A stretch of DNA of 39,638 nt from DATKGP01 sp035510775. Lineage in GTDB: Bacteria > Patescibacteriota > UBA1384 > 2-12-FULL-50-11. Both the position numbers and the translations under genes were made by a program. Below, piece after piece: positions 1 to 5,274 of this stretch. The stretch spans positions 1 to 39,638 of the forward strand of contig DATKGP010000008.1 of the NCBI GenBank assembly GCA_035510775.1. Reading direction: 5' to 3'. The notes beneath the pieces were generated by a model. The model was given only the letters and a program-made list of their open reading frames with translations, was not told where the DNA came from and searched no databases. How positions within the stretch are numbered: the stretch's first letter is position 1; each line of letters starts with the position of its first letter.

Positions 1-40
1 GGGGGGTTGTTCTTGCCGTCTATAAAGGTTGGGCGATTCC

Positions 41-574
41 TTAGCCTTCCTCGCCAGAACCTTGATCAGCGGGTCGGAAGAATGGATGCTCTGCGTCCTT
101 GGCATAGAGCTCGGCGCGAAGTTTCATCCAGATTTTGCCCAGTTCATTCCGGCCGTCACGGTTCGGTCCCCAACCCCAGCAGGCGTCTTTGGTTGAATCT
201 TCAACCAGCGGCAAGTCGAGTGTTTGGCGAAGTTTTCGCTCGACGTAAGGGTGTTGCTGGAGTTTGTGTCGACAGATATCTTCCATAATGCCAACTTTGA
301 TTTCTTCCCAGTTGGCTGGTGCACGATCGACATAAGCCTTGGCTATCTTGAAAGCTGCGTGAGCGGAGGGGGAATGGAAAATCAATTCAACTAGATCTGG
401 CGCTGTCTCGAAAAAGTGAGCTGCTTGGTAGGCATGCTCGCTCGTTTGCCAAAGTCGATCACGCCAGCGGATGCTGAAACTGGAAAAGTTGGAGAATGGG
501 TAGAACTCCCGTTCGTAGAAACCAATCAGATCGCCGGTCAAGGCTAGGTTCGGGTCACGAAACTGCTCTAGCAT
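41..574 (-). CDS. NADAR (YbiA-like) domain protein
   Basis: A 177-residue protein that is a whole NADAR domain (formerly DUF1768). Visible family marks are the N-terminal FYPFSNF around residues 24-30, SEHAYQAAHF from residue 45, and the C-terminal WGWGPNRDGRNELGKIWM at 133-150, followed by an Arg/Lys tail. Family members are N-glycosidases; some remove riboflavin-pathway intermediates (YbiA type) and others cleave ADP-ribose from modified guanine in DNA. Which substrate applies here cannot be read from the sequence, and no DarT-like ADP-ribosyltransferase lies next to it. The ATG at 574 is preceded by AAGGAG with 13 bases between, and by a promoter at 621-648, so it is a leadered single gene. 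Family assignment is firm, substrate is open. Confidence 0.88.
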   Translation of the reverse strand: MLEQFRDPNLALTGDLIGFYEREFYPFSNFSSFSIRWRDRLWQTSEHAYQAAHFFETAPDLVELIFHSPSAHAAFKIAKAYVDRAPANWEEIKVGIMEDICRHKLQQHPYVERKLRQTLDLPLVEDSTKDACWGWGPNRDGRNELGKIWMKLRAELYAKDAEHPFFRPADQGSGEEG

Positions 575-620
575 CGTATTTTTAACTCCTTAAGGTTCGT
601 CGCTTAAAGCGATCGGCCTC

Positions 621-648
621 AGTATATACGATTACTAAAAATAATCAA
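621..648 (-). promoter_or_regulatory. Sigma70-type promoter of the NADAR gene
   Basis: On the minus strand TTGATT (643-648) and TATACT (621-626) are separated by 16 bases. The leader contains the small hairpin CGCTTTAAGCG and the AAGGAG ribosome binding site. Confidence 0.55.
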
Positions 649-673
649 GAAGTTGGCTCGGCGAAAAAATCTG

Positions 674-856
674 TTACAGCTTGAAAAATTGTAGGGCGTG
701 GTAGACGAGGATGGCTGGCCAGACGAGGGCTTTCAAGACACCGTAAACACCTGCTCCGAAAGTCGCGGCGTTCTTAATGTAGTAAACTAGCGCGCCGATA
801 AAGGCCAAACCATAAATTCCGCCACCGACCCCTGCATTATTTACATTTCTGCTCAT
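674..856 (-). CDS. Small two-segment membrane protein, unknown function
   Basis: A 60-residue protein starting MSRNVNN, glycine-rich near the N-terminus and then hydrophobic in two stretches (about residues 14-27 and 38-56). I do not recognise a family. The start at 856 is chosen over an in-frame upstream start because AAAGGAG sits just before it; that site overlaps the 8-base gap after the UPF0145 stop, so the two genes look translationally linked in one operon. No catalytic motif is visible. It may be a small membrane partner of the UPF0145 protein, which is inference from position only. Confidence 0.55.
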   Translation of the reverse strand: MSRNVNNAGVGGGIYGLAFIGALVYYIKNAATFGAGVYGVLKALVWPAILVYHALQFFKL

Positions 857-864
857 CCTCTCCT

Positions 865-1188
865 TTACCTCACTATTACCGCCGTGCCAAAGCACAAAAC
901 TTCGGTGACGCCGTTCATTACTTCGGTGGCGTCGTAGCGAACGGAAACAATGGCATTAGCGCCAAGCTCCTCGGCGTGTTTAACCATAAGTTCGAACGCT
1001 TCCTCGCGGGTTTTCTCGCAGAGTGAAGTGAAAAGTGAGATTCTCCCACCGACAATTGTCTGCAACGATCCGCCAAGTGATCCGAAAATTGAACGAGAAC
1101 GAACTGTAATTCCTCGAACCAAACCTAAATTCTTAACTATTTTTTTATCTGGCAGCTCTAAAGCCGTCGTAATATTATTTTTATCCAT
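865..1188 (-). CDS. UPF0145 (YbjQ-like) protein
   Basis: A 107-residue protein matching the YbjQ/UPF0145 family over its whole length: LGLVRGITVRSRS near the N-terminus, the GG near the centre, then AFELMVKHAEELGANAIVSV and YDATEV. The family forms small beta-rich oligomers of unknown role and is sometimes described as heavy-metal-binding-like. There are two in-frame ATGs, at 1194 and 1188. I prefer 1188 because TATTAT (1195-1200) ends exactly 6 bases upstream, the spacing seen at other leaderless starts in this window. An operator-like palindrome (1222-1237) overlaps the predicted -35, and the same palindrome sits at the divergent J-domain gene, so both may answer to one regulator. Confidence 0.85.
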   Translation of the reverse strand: MDKNNITTALELPDKKIVKNLGLVRGITVRSRSIFGSLGGSLQTIVGGRISLFTSLCEKTREEAFELMVKHAEELGANAIVSVRYDATEVMNGVTEVLCFGTAVIVR

Positions 1189-1194
1189 GGCCAT

Positions 1195-1226
1195 ATAATA
1201 TCACTTTTTCTTTTTAAAAATGTAAA
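1195..1226 (-). promoter_or_regulatory. Putative promoter of the UPF0145 operon
   Basis: Minus-strand TTTACA (1221-1226) and TATTAT (1195-1200) with a long 20-base spacer. The -35 lies inside the palindrome 1222-1237, so a bound repressor would block it or a MerR-type activator could realign it. Confidence 0.4.
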
Positions 1227-1237
1227 GCAACCTTTAC
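1222..1237. promoter_or_regulatory. Operator-like palindrome, copy 1 (GTAAAG-N4-CTTTAC)
   Basis: A perfect 6+6 inverted repeat with 4 central bases (GTAAAGCAACCTTTAC). The identical half-sites recur at 1313-1328, 91 bases away. Two copies flanking a divergent promoter region are typical of a dimeric transcription factor; the factor is not identified. Confidence 0.6.
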
Positions 1238-1266
1238 CCCGCACTGAAGTGGCCTTAGTGCGGGGT
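1236..1266. repeat. 10-bp stem hairpin between divergent promoters
   Basis: ACCCCGCACT (1236-1245) pairs perfectly with AGTGCGGGGT (1257-1266) across an 11-base loop. It lies between two outward-facing promoters, so a terminator role makes little sense unless an upstream antisense transcript exists. There is no T run on the minus strand and only TTT on the plus strand. Confidence 0.5.
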
Positions 1267-1312
1267 TTCGCTTCGCTCAACAATATATGTTTTTGGCATC
1301 ACAGAACTTTAT

Positions 1313-1336
1313 GTAAAGTGAACTTTACAGTATAAT
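1313..1336 (+). promoter_or_regulatory. Operator copy 2 joined to the J-domain gene -10
   Basis: GTAAAG-TGAA-CTTTAC (1313-1328) is followed after two bases by a perfect TATAAT (1331-1336). The palindrome therefore fills the space between -35 and -10, the classical position for a repressor site or for MerR-type control. TATAAT ends 8 bases before the ATG at 1345, so the transcript should start at or within about two bases of the ATG. The wider match TGTAAA-N6-TTTACA also resembles the gammaproteobacterial TyrR box, most likely by chance. Confidence 0.65.
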
Positions 1337-1344
1337 TTAAAGAC

Positions 1345-1965
1345 ATGGCCAAGGAATATTACGATATTCTCGGTGTGTCCAAAACTGCCTCGGAAGAGGA
1401 GATTAAGCGTGCCTACCGAAAATTGGCTCACCAGCATCACCCGGACAAAGGCGGCTCGAAAGAACGATTTCAGGAAATAAACGAAGCCTACCAGGTTTTA
1501 GGCGATAAAAATAAACGCGCCCAGTACGACCAGTTCGGTTCAGTCGGCGGCAACTCGCCGTTTGGTGGACAGGCAGGTGGCAATCCTTTTGGTGCCCAGG
1601 GAGGCTCGCCATTCGGCGGAGCAGGCGGCGTCAAGTTTGATTTCGGCTCGGCCGGCGGCTTCGGCTCAATTTTTGAAGATTTGTTCGAAGGAGCTTTCTC
1701 GCAGGTGCAAGTTCAAATGACAATCACCATTCCCCAAGCCGTGCTGGGCGATACTTTGCGTTTTAAAACCCAGCTCGGCGATGAACTGGAGCTGCGGATT
1801 CCGCCTGGCGTGCAAGAGGAGACAACTTTTCGCTTTCGTGGTAAAGGTCAGCAAACTCGGCGCGGCCGCGGCGACCTTCAAGTGTCTATTCACATCAAAA
1901 TCCCCAACCGCCTGTCACGCGAAGAGAAAGAGCTTTACGAACGCCTCAAAGACCTGGGTCGTTAA
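1345..1965 (+). CDS. Short J-domain co-chaperone (DnaJ/CbpA-like, no zinc finger)
   Basis: A 206-residue Hsp40-type protein. Residues 1-65 are a J domain (YYDILGVSKTAS, with HPD at 32-34) that would stimulate DnaK ATPase. Residues 56-108 are a Gly/Phe-rich linker. Residues 119-206 form one substrate-binding beta domain ending in DLQVSIHIKIPNRLSREEKEL. Canonical DnaJ has about 375 residues with a zinc finger and two such domains, and CbpA has about 300 with two. Here the zinc finger is missing and only one C-terminal domain is present. The last domain looks like CTD-II, so an internal deletion rather than a 3' truncation is likely. Control is probably through the operator at 1313-1328 and a near-leaderless TATAAT promoter. 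No dnaK or grpE is nearby. Confidence 0.88.
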   Translation: MAKEYYDILGVSKTASEEEIKRAYRKLAHQHHPDKGGSKERFQEINEAYQVLGDKNKRAQYDQFGSVGGNSPFGGQAGGNPFGAQGGSPFGGAGGVKFDFGSAGGFGSIFEDLFEGAFSQVQVQMTITIPQAVLGDTLRFKTQLGDELELRIPPGVQEETTFRFRGKGQQTRRGRGDLQVSIHIKIPNRLSREEKELYERLKDLGR

Positions 1966-1984
1966 CTCTGAACTGGTCGAAGAG

Positions 1985-2012
1985 TTGAGTTTCCCTTAAA
2001 AAGCGATACTAT
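1985..2012 (+). promoter_or_regulatory. Promoter of the TTG-start gene at 2046
   Basis: TTGAGT (1985-1990) and TACTAT (2007-2012) are spaced by 16 bases, giving a leader of about 27 bases that carries AAGGAGGT. Confidence 0.5.
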
Positions 2013-2045
2013 TTCTTCGAGCCCTTGTTTTAAGGAGGTCGTACT

Positions 2046-2270
2046 TTGATTGAATTGGCTTGGAAACCGATCAGGATTGCCACGGCTTTGCATAACTTTC
2101 TGCCTGAAGAAGCGTGTGAAGAGATCCAGGCGATGGGAACACTCGCAGCGGCAGTGAGAGTTGCTCGCGAGTACCTAGAAAAAGATCAGGAATTTTCTGG
2201 CCGGACACCGCTCGAGGTTTTTCAAGAGGTGGGCTTGCCAGACGACGTCTACGAACTCGGGGACAAATGA
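2046..2270 (+). CDS. Small acidic protein, TTG start, unknown function
   Basis: A 74-residue soluble protein, rich in Glu and Ala and probably mostly helical (LPEEACEEIQAM, LAAAVRVAREYLEK), ending in VYELGDK. I do not recognise a family. The start is unusually well marked: a full AAGGAGGT (2032-2039) lies 6 bases before a TTG codon at 2046. It has its own promoter upstream and a hairpin directly after the stop (2288-2313), so it is a free-standing transcription unit. No signal peptide or membrane segment is present. Confidence 0.7.
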   Translation: MIELAWKPIRIATALHNFLPEEACEEIQAMGTLAAAVRVAREYLEKDQEFSGRTPLEVFQEVGLPDDVYELGDK

Positions 2271-2287
2271 GCCCCACCGACGAAACT

Positions 2288-2313
2288 ATGCCACGCTCTC
2301 ACAGGCGTGGCAT
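2288..2313 (+). terminator. Hairpin after the 2046 gene
   Basis: ATGCCACGC (2288-2296) pairs with GCGTGGCAT (2305-2313) over an 8-base loop. The stem is strong but the following tail is only TTGACAC, so termination may be partial. That TTGACA could double as the -35 of the next gene. Confidence 0.55.
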
Positions 2314-2352
2314 TTGACACTTCAGGCGAAACCGACAATCATATTAATAGGC

Positions 2353-2886
2353 ATGCAAAGCGTACCAAGCTGGGATCTCTTCTTAACCATCTTCTTTATC
2401 GTGAGTATCGGCTACTCGTTCGTGCTGCAGCGCGACAAGGTGGTGGTAACGATGCTGGCGATTTACGCCGGAATTGTGATTGCCAATATTTTGGGCGGGC
2501 CGATGCAGGCTTTCTTTAACGGCGACAAAACTATTGCCAACAGTCTGTTTGTGAGAGCCAATGCCTCGCCGTTGTCGGTGCAAAGCGGGATTTTCTTGCT
2601 GACAGTTGTGGCCGTAGTTATTCGTAGTGGTCTAGGCGGTCGCGGTTCGGGTTCGCGTGGGGTGCTGTCGCCGTTCGAGTTGGCGGTTTTTAGTTTTTTG
2701 AATTCAACACTAATTTTGGCGGCGATTTTTTCCTTTATGACGCCAGACGCTCAAGCCCACTTTGCCGCCACTTCAAAAATCGCCCGGCAAATTATCAACC
2801 GCGAAACCTGGTGGTTCGTGGCGCCGCTGATTGCCCTGGCAATTACCGGTGGCTTGGGTGGCTCCCGCCGCTCGTCAGACTACTAA
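2353..2886 (+). CDS. Multi-pass membrane protein, CvpA-like layout
   Basis: A 177-residue membrane protein starting MQSVPSWDLFLTIFFIV. Hydrophobic segments lie at about residues 8-26, 31-50, 76-93, 112-133 and 155-169; the segment after residue 93 is a glycine/arginine-rich loop (GLGGRGSGSRG), and the end is GGSRRSSDY. The N-terminal arrangement recalls the CvpA family, but I cannot claim homology. I take the ATG at 2353 rather than an in-frame TTG at 2314 because the extra residues overlap the preceding terminator and AT-rich hexamers (CATATTAATA) end close to this ATG. The diguanylate cyclase follows 44 bases later, so the pair could form a membrane-sensor/GGDEF unit; this is inference. Confidence 0.65.
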   Translation: MQSVPSWDLFLTIFFIVSIGYSFVLQRDKVVVTMLAIYAGIVIANILGGPMQAFFNGDKTIANSLFVRANASPLSVQSGIFLLTVVAVVIRSGLGGRGSGSRGVLSPFELAVFSFLNSTLILAAIFSFMTPDAQAHFAATSKIARQIINRETWWFVAPLIALAITGGLGGSRRSSDY

Positions 2887-2930
2887 TATCTTGAAAAAAC
2901 CTTCGCGAAACTTTAGGCTGTGATTACGTT

Positions 2931-3509
2931 ATGCCACAGAATGAAGTCGAAAAGTTGCAGCTAGAGATCGTCAAGCTCAAAGAGTTGTTAGTGACCGACG
3001 AGCTGACAAAGGTTTTGAACCGTCGCGGTTTGGAACAAGCTCTAAAACCGGTGGTTGGCGAGGTGAGTTTCCAGCTGAAACACCCCGAAAAACGCAAATC
3101 GCTGATAATTCGAGCTTTTTCGCTGGTATTTGTCGATATCGATCATTTCAAAAAGGTTAACGACACTTACGGTCATCAGGCTGGCGATGAGGCCTTGCGG
3201 GTGGTGGCCAGGATTTTGAAAGAAAATATTCGTGGCATCGACGTGGTTGGCCGCTACGGCGGCGAGGAGATTGTTATCGGTTTACTCGGAGCCAGCAAAA
3301 TTGATGCCGAGCGGATTGCCGAGGATTTACGTAAAAAAATCGCTACAGAAATTATTGAAATCGAAGAAAAGAAATTCCAGCTGACGGCCAGTTTTGGGGT
3401 GGCAACACTTGGTGTCGATATGACGACCGAAGAGCTGATTCACTTGGCCGATCAGGCTCTCTACAAGGCCAAGGAAACTGGCCGCAACAAAGTGGTGGTG
3501 GCTAAGTAA
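2931..3509 (+). CDS. Soluble GGDEF diguanylate cyclase
   Basis: A 192-residue protein. A short N-terminal helix (residues 3-22) leads into a complete GGDEF domain: DELTKVLNRRGLEQAL from residue 23, the metal/substrate region VFVDIDHFKKVND at 66-78, and the signature RYGGEEI at 108-114. An RxxD motif (RGID, 101-104) lies exactly five residues before GGEE, which is the primary inhibitory I-site, so the enzyme is expected to make c-di-GMP from two GTP and be product-inhibited. There is a 13-residue insert around 49-61 before the conserved strand. No sensor domain is fused; input may come from the N-terminal helix or from the membrane protein encoded just upstream. No c-di-GMP receptor is visible in the window. 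Confidence 0.9.
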   Translation: MPQNEVEKLQLEIVKLKELLVTDELTKVLNRRGLEQALKPVVGEVSFQLKHPEKRKSLIIRAFSLVFVDIDHFKKVNDTYGHQAGDEALRVVARILKENIRGIDVVGRYGGEEIVIGLLGASKIDAERIAEDLRKKIATEIIEIEEKKFQLTASFGVATLGVDMTTEELIHLADQALYKAKETGRNKVVVAK

Positions 3510-3512
3510 AAG

Positions 3513-3543
3513 GGCCTGCCGTCGCGTAGTGCTTGGGCAGGCC
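3513..3543. terminator. Bidirectional hairpin terminator
   Basis: GGCCTGCC (3513-3520) pairs with GGCAGGCC (3536-3543) over a 15-base loop. The plus-strand tail is TTGTAT (for the GGDEF gene), and the minus-strand tail is CTTTTACTT (for the candidate gene ending at 3558). Confidence 0.7.
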
Positions 3544-3557
3544 TTGTATCGTTTGGA

Positions 3558-3728
3558 TCATTCCTGAAGCTCGTCGGGGAGTCTTTTTATCGGCTTGAGG
3601 TTTATTTTCCTCTCGTGGACCGATTCATGACGGCTTGGGCGAAATTGTCTCCCTCCGCCCGCACCGTTAGCGTGACTCGATCGCTTTCGTCTTTGCCGAC
3701 ATGTCCCGTAAACTTCTGACTTAGCCAA
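3558..3728 (-). other. Candidate small gene or ncRNA with SD, TTG start and terminator
   Basis: On the minus strand AGGAG (3735-3739) lies 6 bases before a TTG at 3728. This opens a 56-codon frame beginning with the sense MAKSEVYGTC and ending KPIKRLPDELQE at a TGA just before the hairpin 3513-3543. The middle of that frame is Arg/Ser/Gly-rich, like a shadow frame. The neighbouring frame over 3602-3715 reads more like protein (DESDRVTLTVRAEG, NFAQAVMNRSTRGK) and ends at TAA 3602. The coding signal thus seems to switch frames twice, which suggests a decayed or frameshifted gene. An RNA gene is the alternative, since CCTcAAGC/GCTTcAGG and GGGCG/CGCCC stems can form. TAATAT near 3780-3785 could be its -10. 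Confidence 0.35.
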
Positions 3729-3828
3729 AGTAGACTCCTAATGATCAAGCTCAAGCGAATTTCGCTTGGCAGTTTCAAGATATTACTATTTTCTGGCTTT
3801 GCAAGCTACGTTTACGATCCCATTTTTA

Positions 3829-3870
3829 CTCACAAGAAAATACCCGCTGGCGCGAGTATTTTCTTGTGAG
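3829..3870. repeat. Long perfect inverted repeat
   Basis: CTCACAAGAAAATAC (3829-3843) and GTATTTTCTTGTGAG (3856-3870) form a 15-bp perfect stem with a 12-base loop. On the minus strand it directly follows the tRNA-Lys 3'-end copy, much as the real tRNA is followed by its terminator. Confidence 0.65.
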
Positions 3871-3886
3871 GGCCCGGTGAGGTTCG
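3868..3886 (-). repeat. Partial copy of the tRNA-Lys 3' end
   Basis: 18 of 19 bases match 4015-4033, which is the acceptor 3' strand and part of the T arm of tRNA-Lys. The copy is in the same orientation, 147 bases downstream of the intact gene. It could be the remnant of a second tRNA copy or of an attachment-site duplication. Confidence 0.6.
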
Positions 3887-3983
3887 TGCTGCGGTTGAAA
3901 TATTTTACCGCAGCACCCCGACTCGAAGCATCAAGTTGCCACTGGCAATTTGTCTTTCGCGTCTTCGAACCCCAAGCTGTATC

Positions 3984-4007
3984 AAAAATCACCGGCAAAA
4001 GCCGGTG
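3984..4007 (-). terminator. tRNA-Lys terminator
   Basis: On the minus strand CACCGGC-TTTT-GCCGGTG is followed by ATTTTTG, a clear intrinsic terminator about 10 bases after the tRNA. Confidence 0.75.
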
Positions 4008-4016
4008 GTTCTTTGA

Positions 4017-4087
4017 GGGCCCGGTGGGGTTCGAACCCACGACGCTCGCCTTAAAAGGGCGACGCTCTACCACTGAGCTACGGGCCC
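4017..4087 (-). tRNA. tRNA-Lys (anticodon UUU)
   Basis: A 71-base cloverleaf: acceptor GGGCCCG/CGGGCCC, D arm GCTC-AGTGGTA-GAGC, anticodon stem TCGCC/GGCGA with loop CTTTTAA (anticodon TTT), and T arm GTGGG-TTCGAAC-CCCAC. No CCA is encoded, so CCA must be added after transcription. It has its own promoter (4156-4184), a hairpin leader and a terminator. Confidence 0.95.
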
Positions 4088-4093
4088 AATTTA

Positions 4094-4130
4094 ATGCCCG
4101 TGGCTCCGTCTGACAACGGAACCCGGGCAT
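4094..4130 (-). other. Hairpin in the tRNA-Lys leader
   Basis: ATGCCCG (4094-4100) pairs with CGGGCAT (4124-4130), and inside it TCCGT (4105-4109) pairs with ACGGA (4116-4120). It lies between the predicted transcription start (about 4149) and the tRNA 5' end and could mark a processing site. Confidence 0.45.
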
Positions 4131-4155
4131 CCAACGGGAGGTAGAATACAGAAAA

Positions 4156-4184
4156 ATTATACCTTAAATCTCGCCGATGCTCAA
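4156..4184 (-). promoter_or_regulatory. tRNA-Lys promoter
   Basis: Minus-strand TTGAGC (4179-4184) and a perfect TATAAT (4156-4161) spaced by 17 bases. The -35 begins 13 bases after the trxB stop. Confidence 0.75.
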
Positions 4185-4196
4185 TTGGCTGGTGGC

Positions 4197-5105
4197 CTAG
4201 CCGAGGTGTTTGAAAGCTGAAGTGGCGGCGACAGCGCCTTGGGCGCAGCCGGTAATAATCTGTTTGAAATGGCCGAAGAAGTTAGTGGTATCTCCCGCGG
4301 CGTAAACTCCCGGGATGTTGGTCTCCATCATATTATTGACGGTAATATAGCCGCGCTCATCCAAAGTTACGCCCAGCTGTTTGGCTAATTCAACATCGGG
4401 AATGGCGCCGATTTCCACAAAAACTCCGTCGACTTTTAGTTCCCGGCCATCGTCGAGTTTCAGGCCAGTTAATTTCTCCTCGCCAAGCAAACTCCCCACT
4501 TTTGTATTTAAACTGACCTCAACTTGACCTTTGTCGATGAACGGCTGAAGGCGTTTCATATTGGTTGGCTCGGGGTTAAGGTGGTCGGTCATCTCTACAA
4601 TATAAATCTTGGTGGCGTACTGGACGGCCAGGTTCGCGCCCTTAATGGCGGCGTCGCCACCACCGATAATCGCCATGATCTTCCCTTTATATAGCGGGCC
4701 GTCGCAGGTGGTGCAGTAGTGAATGCCCTTGCCCTTGGCGAAGTCATCTTCTTTGGGTAAATTCAGTTTTCGCCGAGCCGCTCCCATTGTTAAAACCACG
4801 GTTTTAGTCTCGATAGTTTGGTCTTCCTCGGTGGTCAGCACAAAAGTTTCGGCCTTTTTTTCAGCCTTAATAACTTTGTCGGTAACTAGCTTGACGCCTA
4901 ACTTCTCGACCTGCTCTTTCATCTTCATCACCAAATCGTAGCCATCGATTGATTCGAAGCCGGGATAATTTTCAACAGTCCAGGCGGTCGAGGTGGCGCC
5001 GCCGAGCATATCGCCGATAATGGTTGTGGATAACTCGTAGCGGGCGGCGTAAAGCCCGGCCGCCAAACCTGTTACTCCGCTACCGACAATTGCGACATCT
5101 TTCAT
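4197..5105 (-). CDS. trxB: Thioredoxin-reductase-like flavoprotein
   Basis: A 302-residue two-domain FAD/pyridine-nucleotide protein. It shows an N-terminal FAD site (IVGSGVTGLAAG from residue 6), the redox-active CTTC at 131-134 in HYCTTCDGP, a second dinucleotide motif GGGDAA at 148-153, and a C-terminal FAD contact GVYAAGDTT. It should pass electrons to thioredoxin. The HRRxxxR-type NADPH phosphate motif expected after the second dinucleotide fold is absent (EMTDHLNPEP there instead), so the electron donor may not be NADPH. The ATG at 5105 is preferred over an in-frame TTG at 5117 because it starts directly at MKDVAIVGSG. A TTGAAA-16-TAATTT promoter (5116-5143) lies just upstream in a TTTTCAA-repeat tract. 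The symbol reflects the family, not proven activity. Confidence 0.85.
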   Translation of the reverse strand: MKDVAIVGSGVTGLAAGLYAARYELSTTIIGDMLGGATSTAWTVENYPGFESIDGYDLVMKMKEQVEKLGVKLVTDKVIKAEKKAETFVLTTEEDQTIETKTVVLTMGAARRKLNLPKEDDFAKGKGIHYCTTCDGPLYKGKIMAIIGGGDAAIKGANLAVQYATKIYIVEMTDHLNPEPTNMKRLQPFIDKGQVEVSLNTKVGSLLGEEKLTGLKLDDGRELKVDGVFVEIGAIPDVELAKQLGVTLDERGYITVNNMMETNIPGVYAAGDTTNFFGHFKQIITGCAQGAVAATSAFKHLG

Positions 5106-5115
5106 GACAGTCTTC

Positions 5116-5143
5116 AAATTACAGGAAAATTTTCAATTTTCAA
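5116..5143 (-). promoter_or_regulatory. Putative trxB promoter
   Basis: Minus-strand TTGAAA (5138-5143) and TAATTT (5116-5121), spacer 16. Because the tract repeats TTGAAAA, several alternative -35 positions exist. Confidence 0.4.
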
Positions 5144-5190
5144 TTTTCAAGTAATTTTCAATATTACAATTTTCATTGTTTGAAAATTGA
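5125..5190. repeat. AT-rich iterated TTTTCAA tract
   Basis: The heptamer TTTTCAA or close variants recurs about five times between trxB and the gene at 5275, ending in a mirrored TTGAAAATTGATAATTGG. It is low-complexity and non-coding, and it supplies -35-like TTGAAA on the minus strand. Confidence 0.55.
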
Positions 5191-5239
5191 TAATTGGTAA
5201 ATGATAATTCTAGAACGTATCTTCAGAAAAGAATCGACA

Positions 5240-5268
5240 TTGGTACTTTGATAAACGTTTGTTACTAT
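5240..5268 (+). promoter_or_regulatory. Promoter of the 5275 gene (leaderless)
   Basis: TTGGTA (5240-5245), 17-base spacer, TACTAT (5263-5268). The -10 ends 6 bases before the ATG at 5275. Confidence 0.55.
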
Positions 5269-5274
5269 TATTTT

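Larger units (their letters stand above)
3544..4016. other. Poorly coding stretch downstream of tRNA-Lys
   Basis: Apart from the candidate at 3558-3728, this stretch holds a 15-bp stem hairpin (3829-3843 with 3856-3870), a second 10-bp hairpin (GTGCTGCGGT/ACCGCAGCAC, about 3887-3917), and a near-copy of the 3' end of tRNA-Lys (3868-3886). A frame running through both this region and the tRNA can be drawn on either strand, but it crosses the tRNA and I reject it as a gene. Confidence 0.5.

Noticed and set aside
1222..1328. TyrR-box identity of the twin palindromes
   Set aside because: TGTAAA-N6-TTTACA fits one copy, but TyrR is a gammaproteobacterial regulator of aromatic amino acid genes, and no such context exists here.
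3766..4130. Open frames of about 115 codons on both strands over 3766-4130
   Set aside because: Both run through the intact tRNA-Lys and its terminator, and the translations are low-complexity shadows of those structures.
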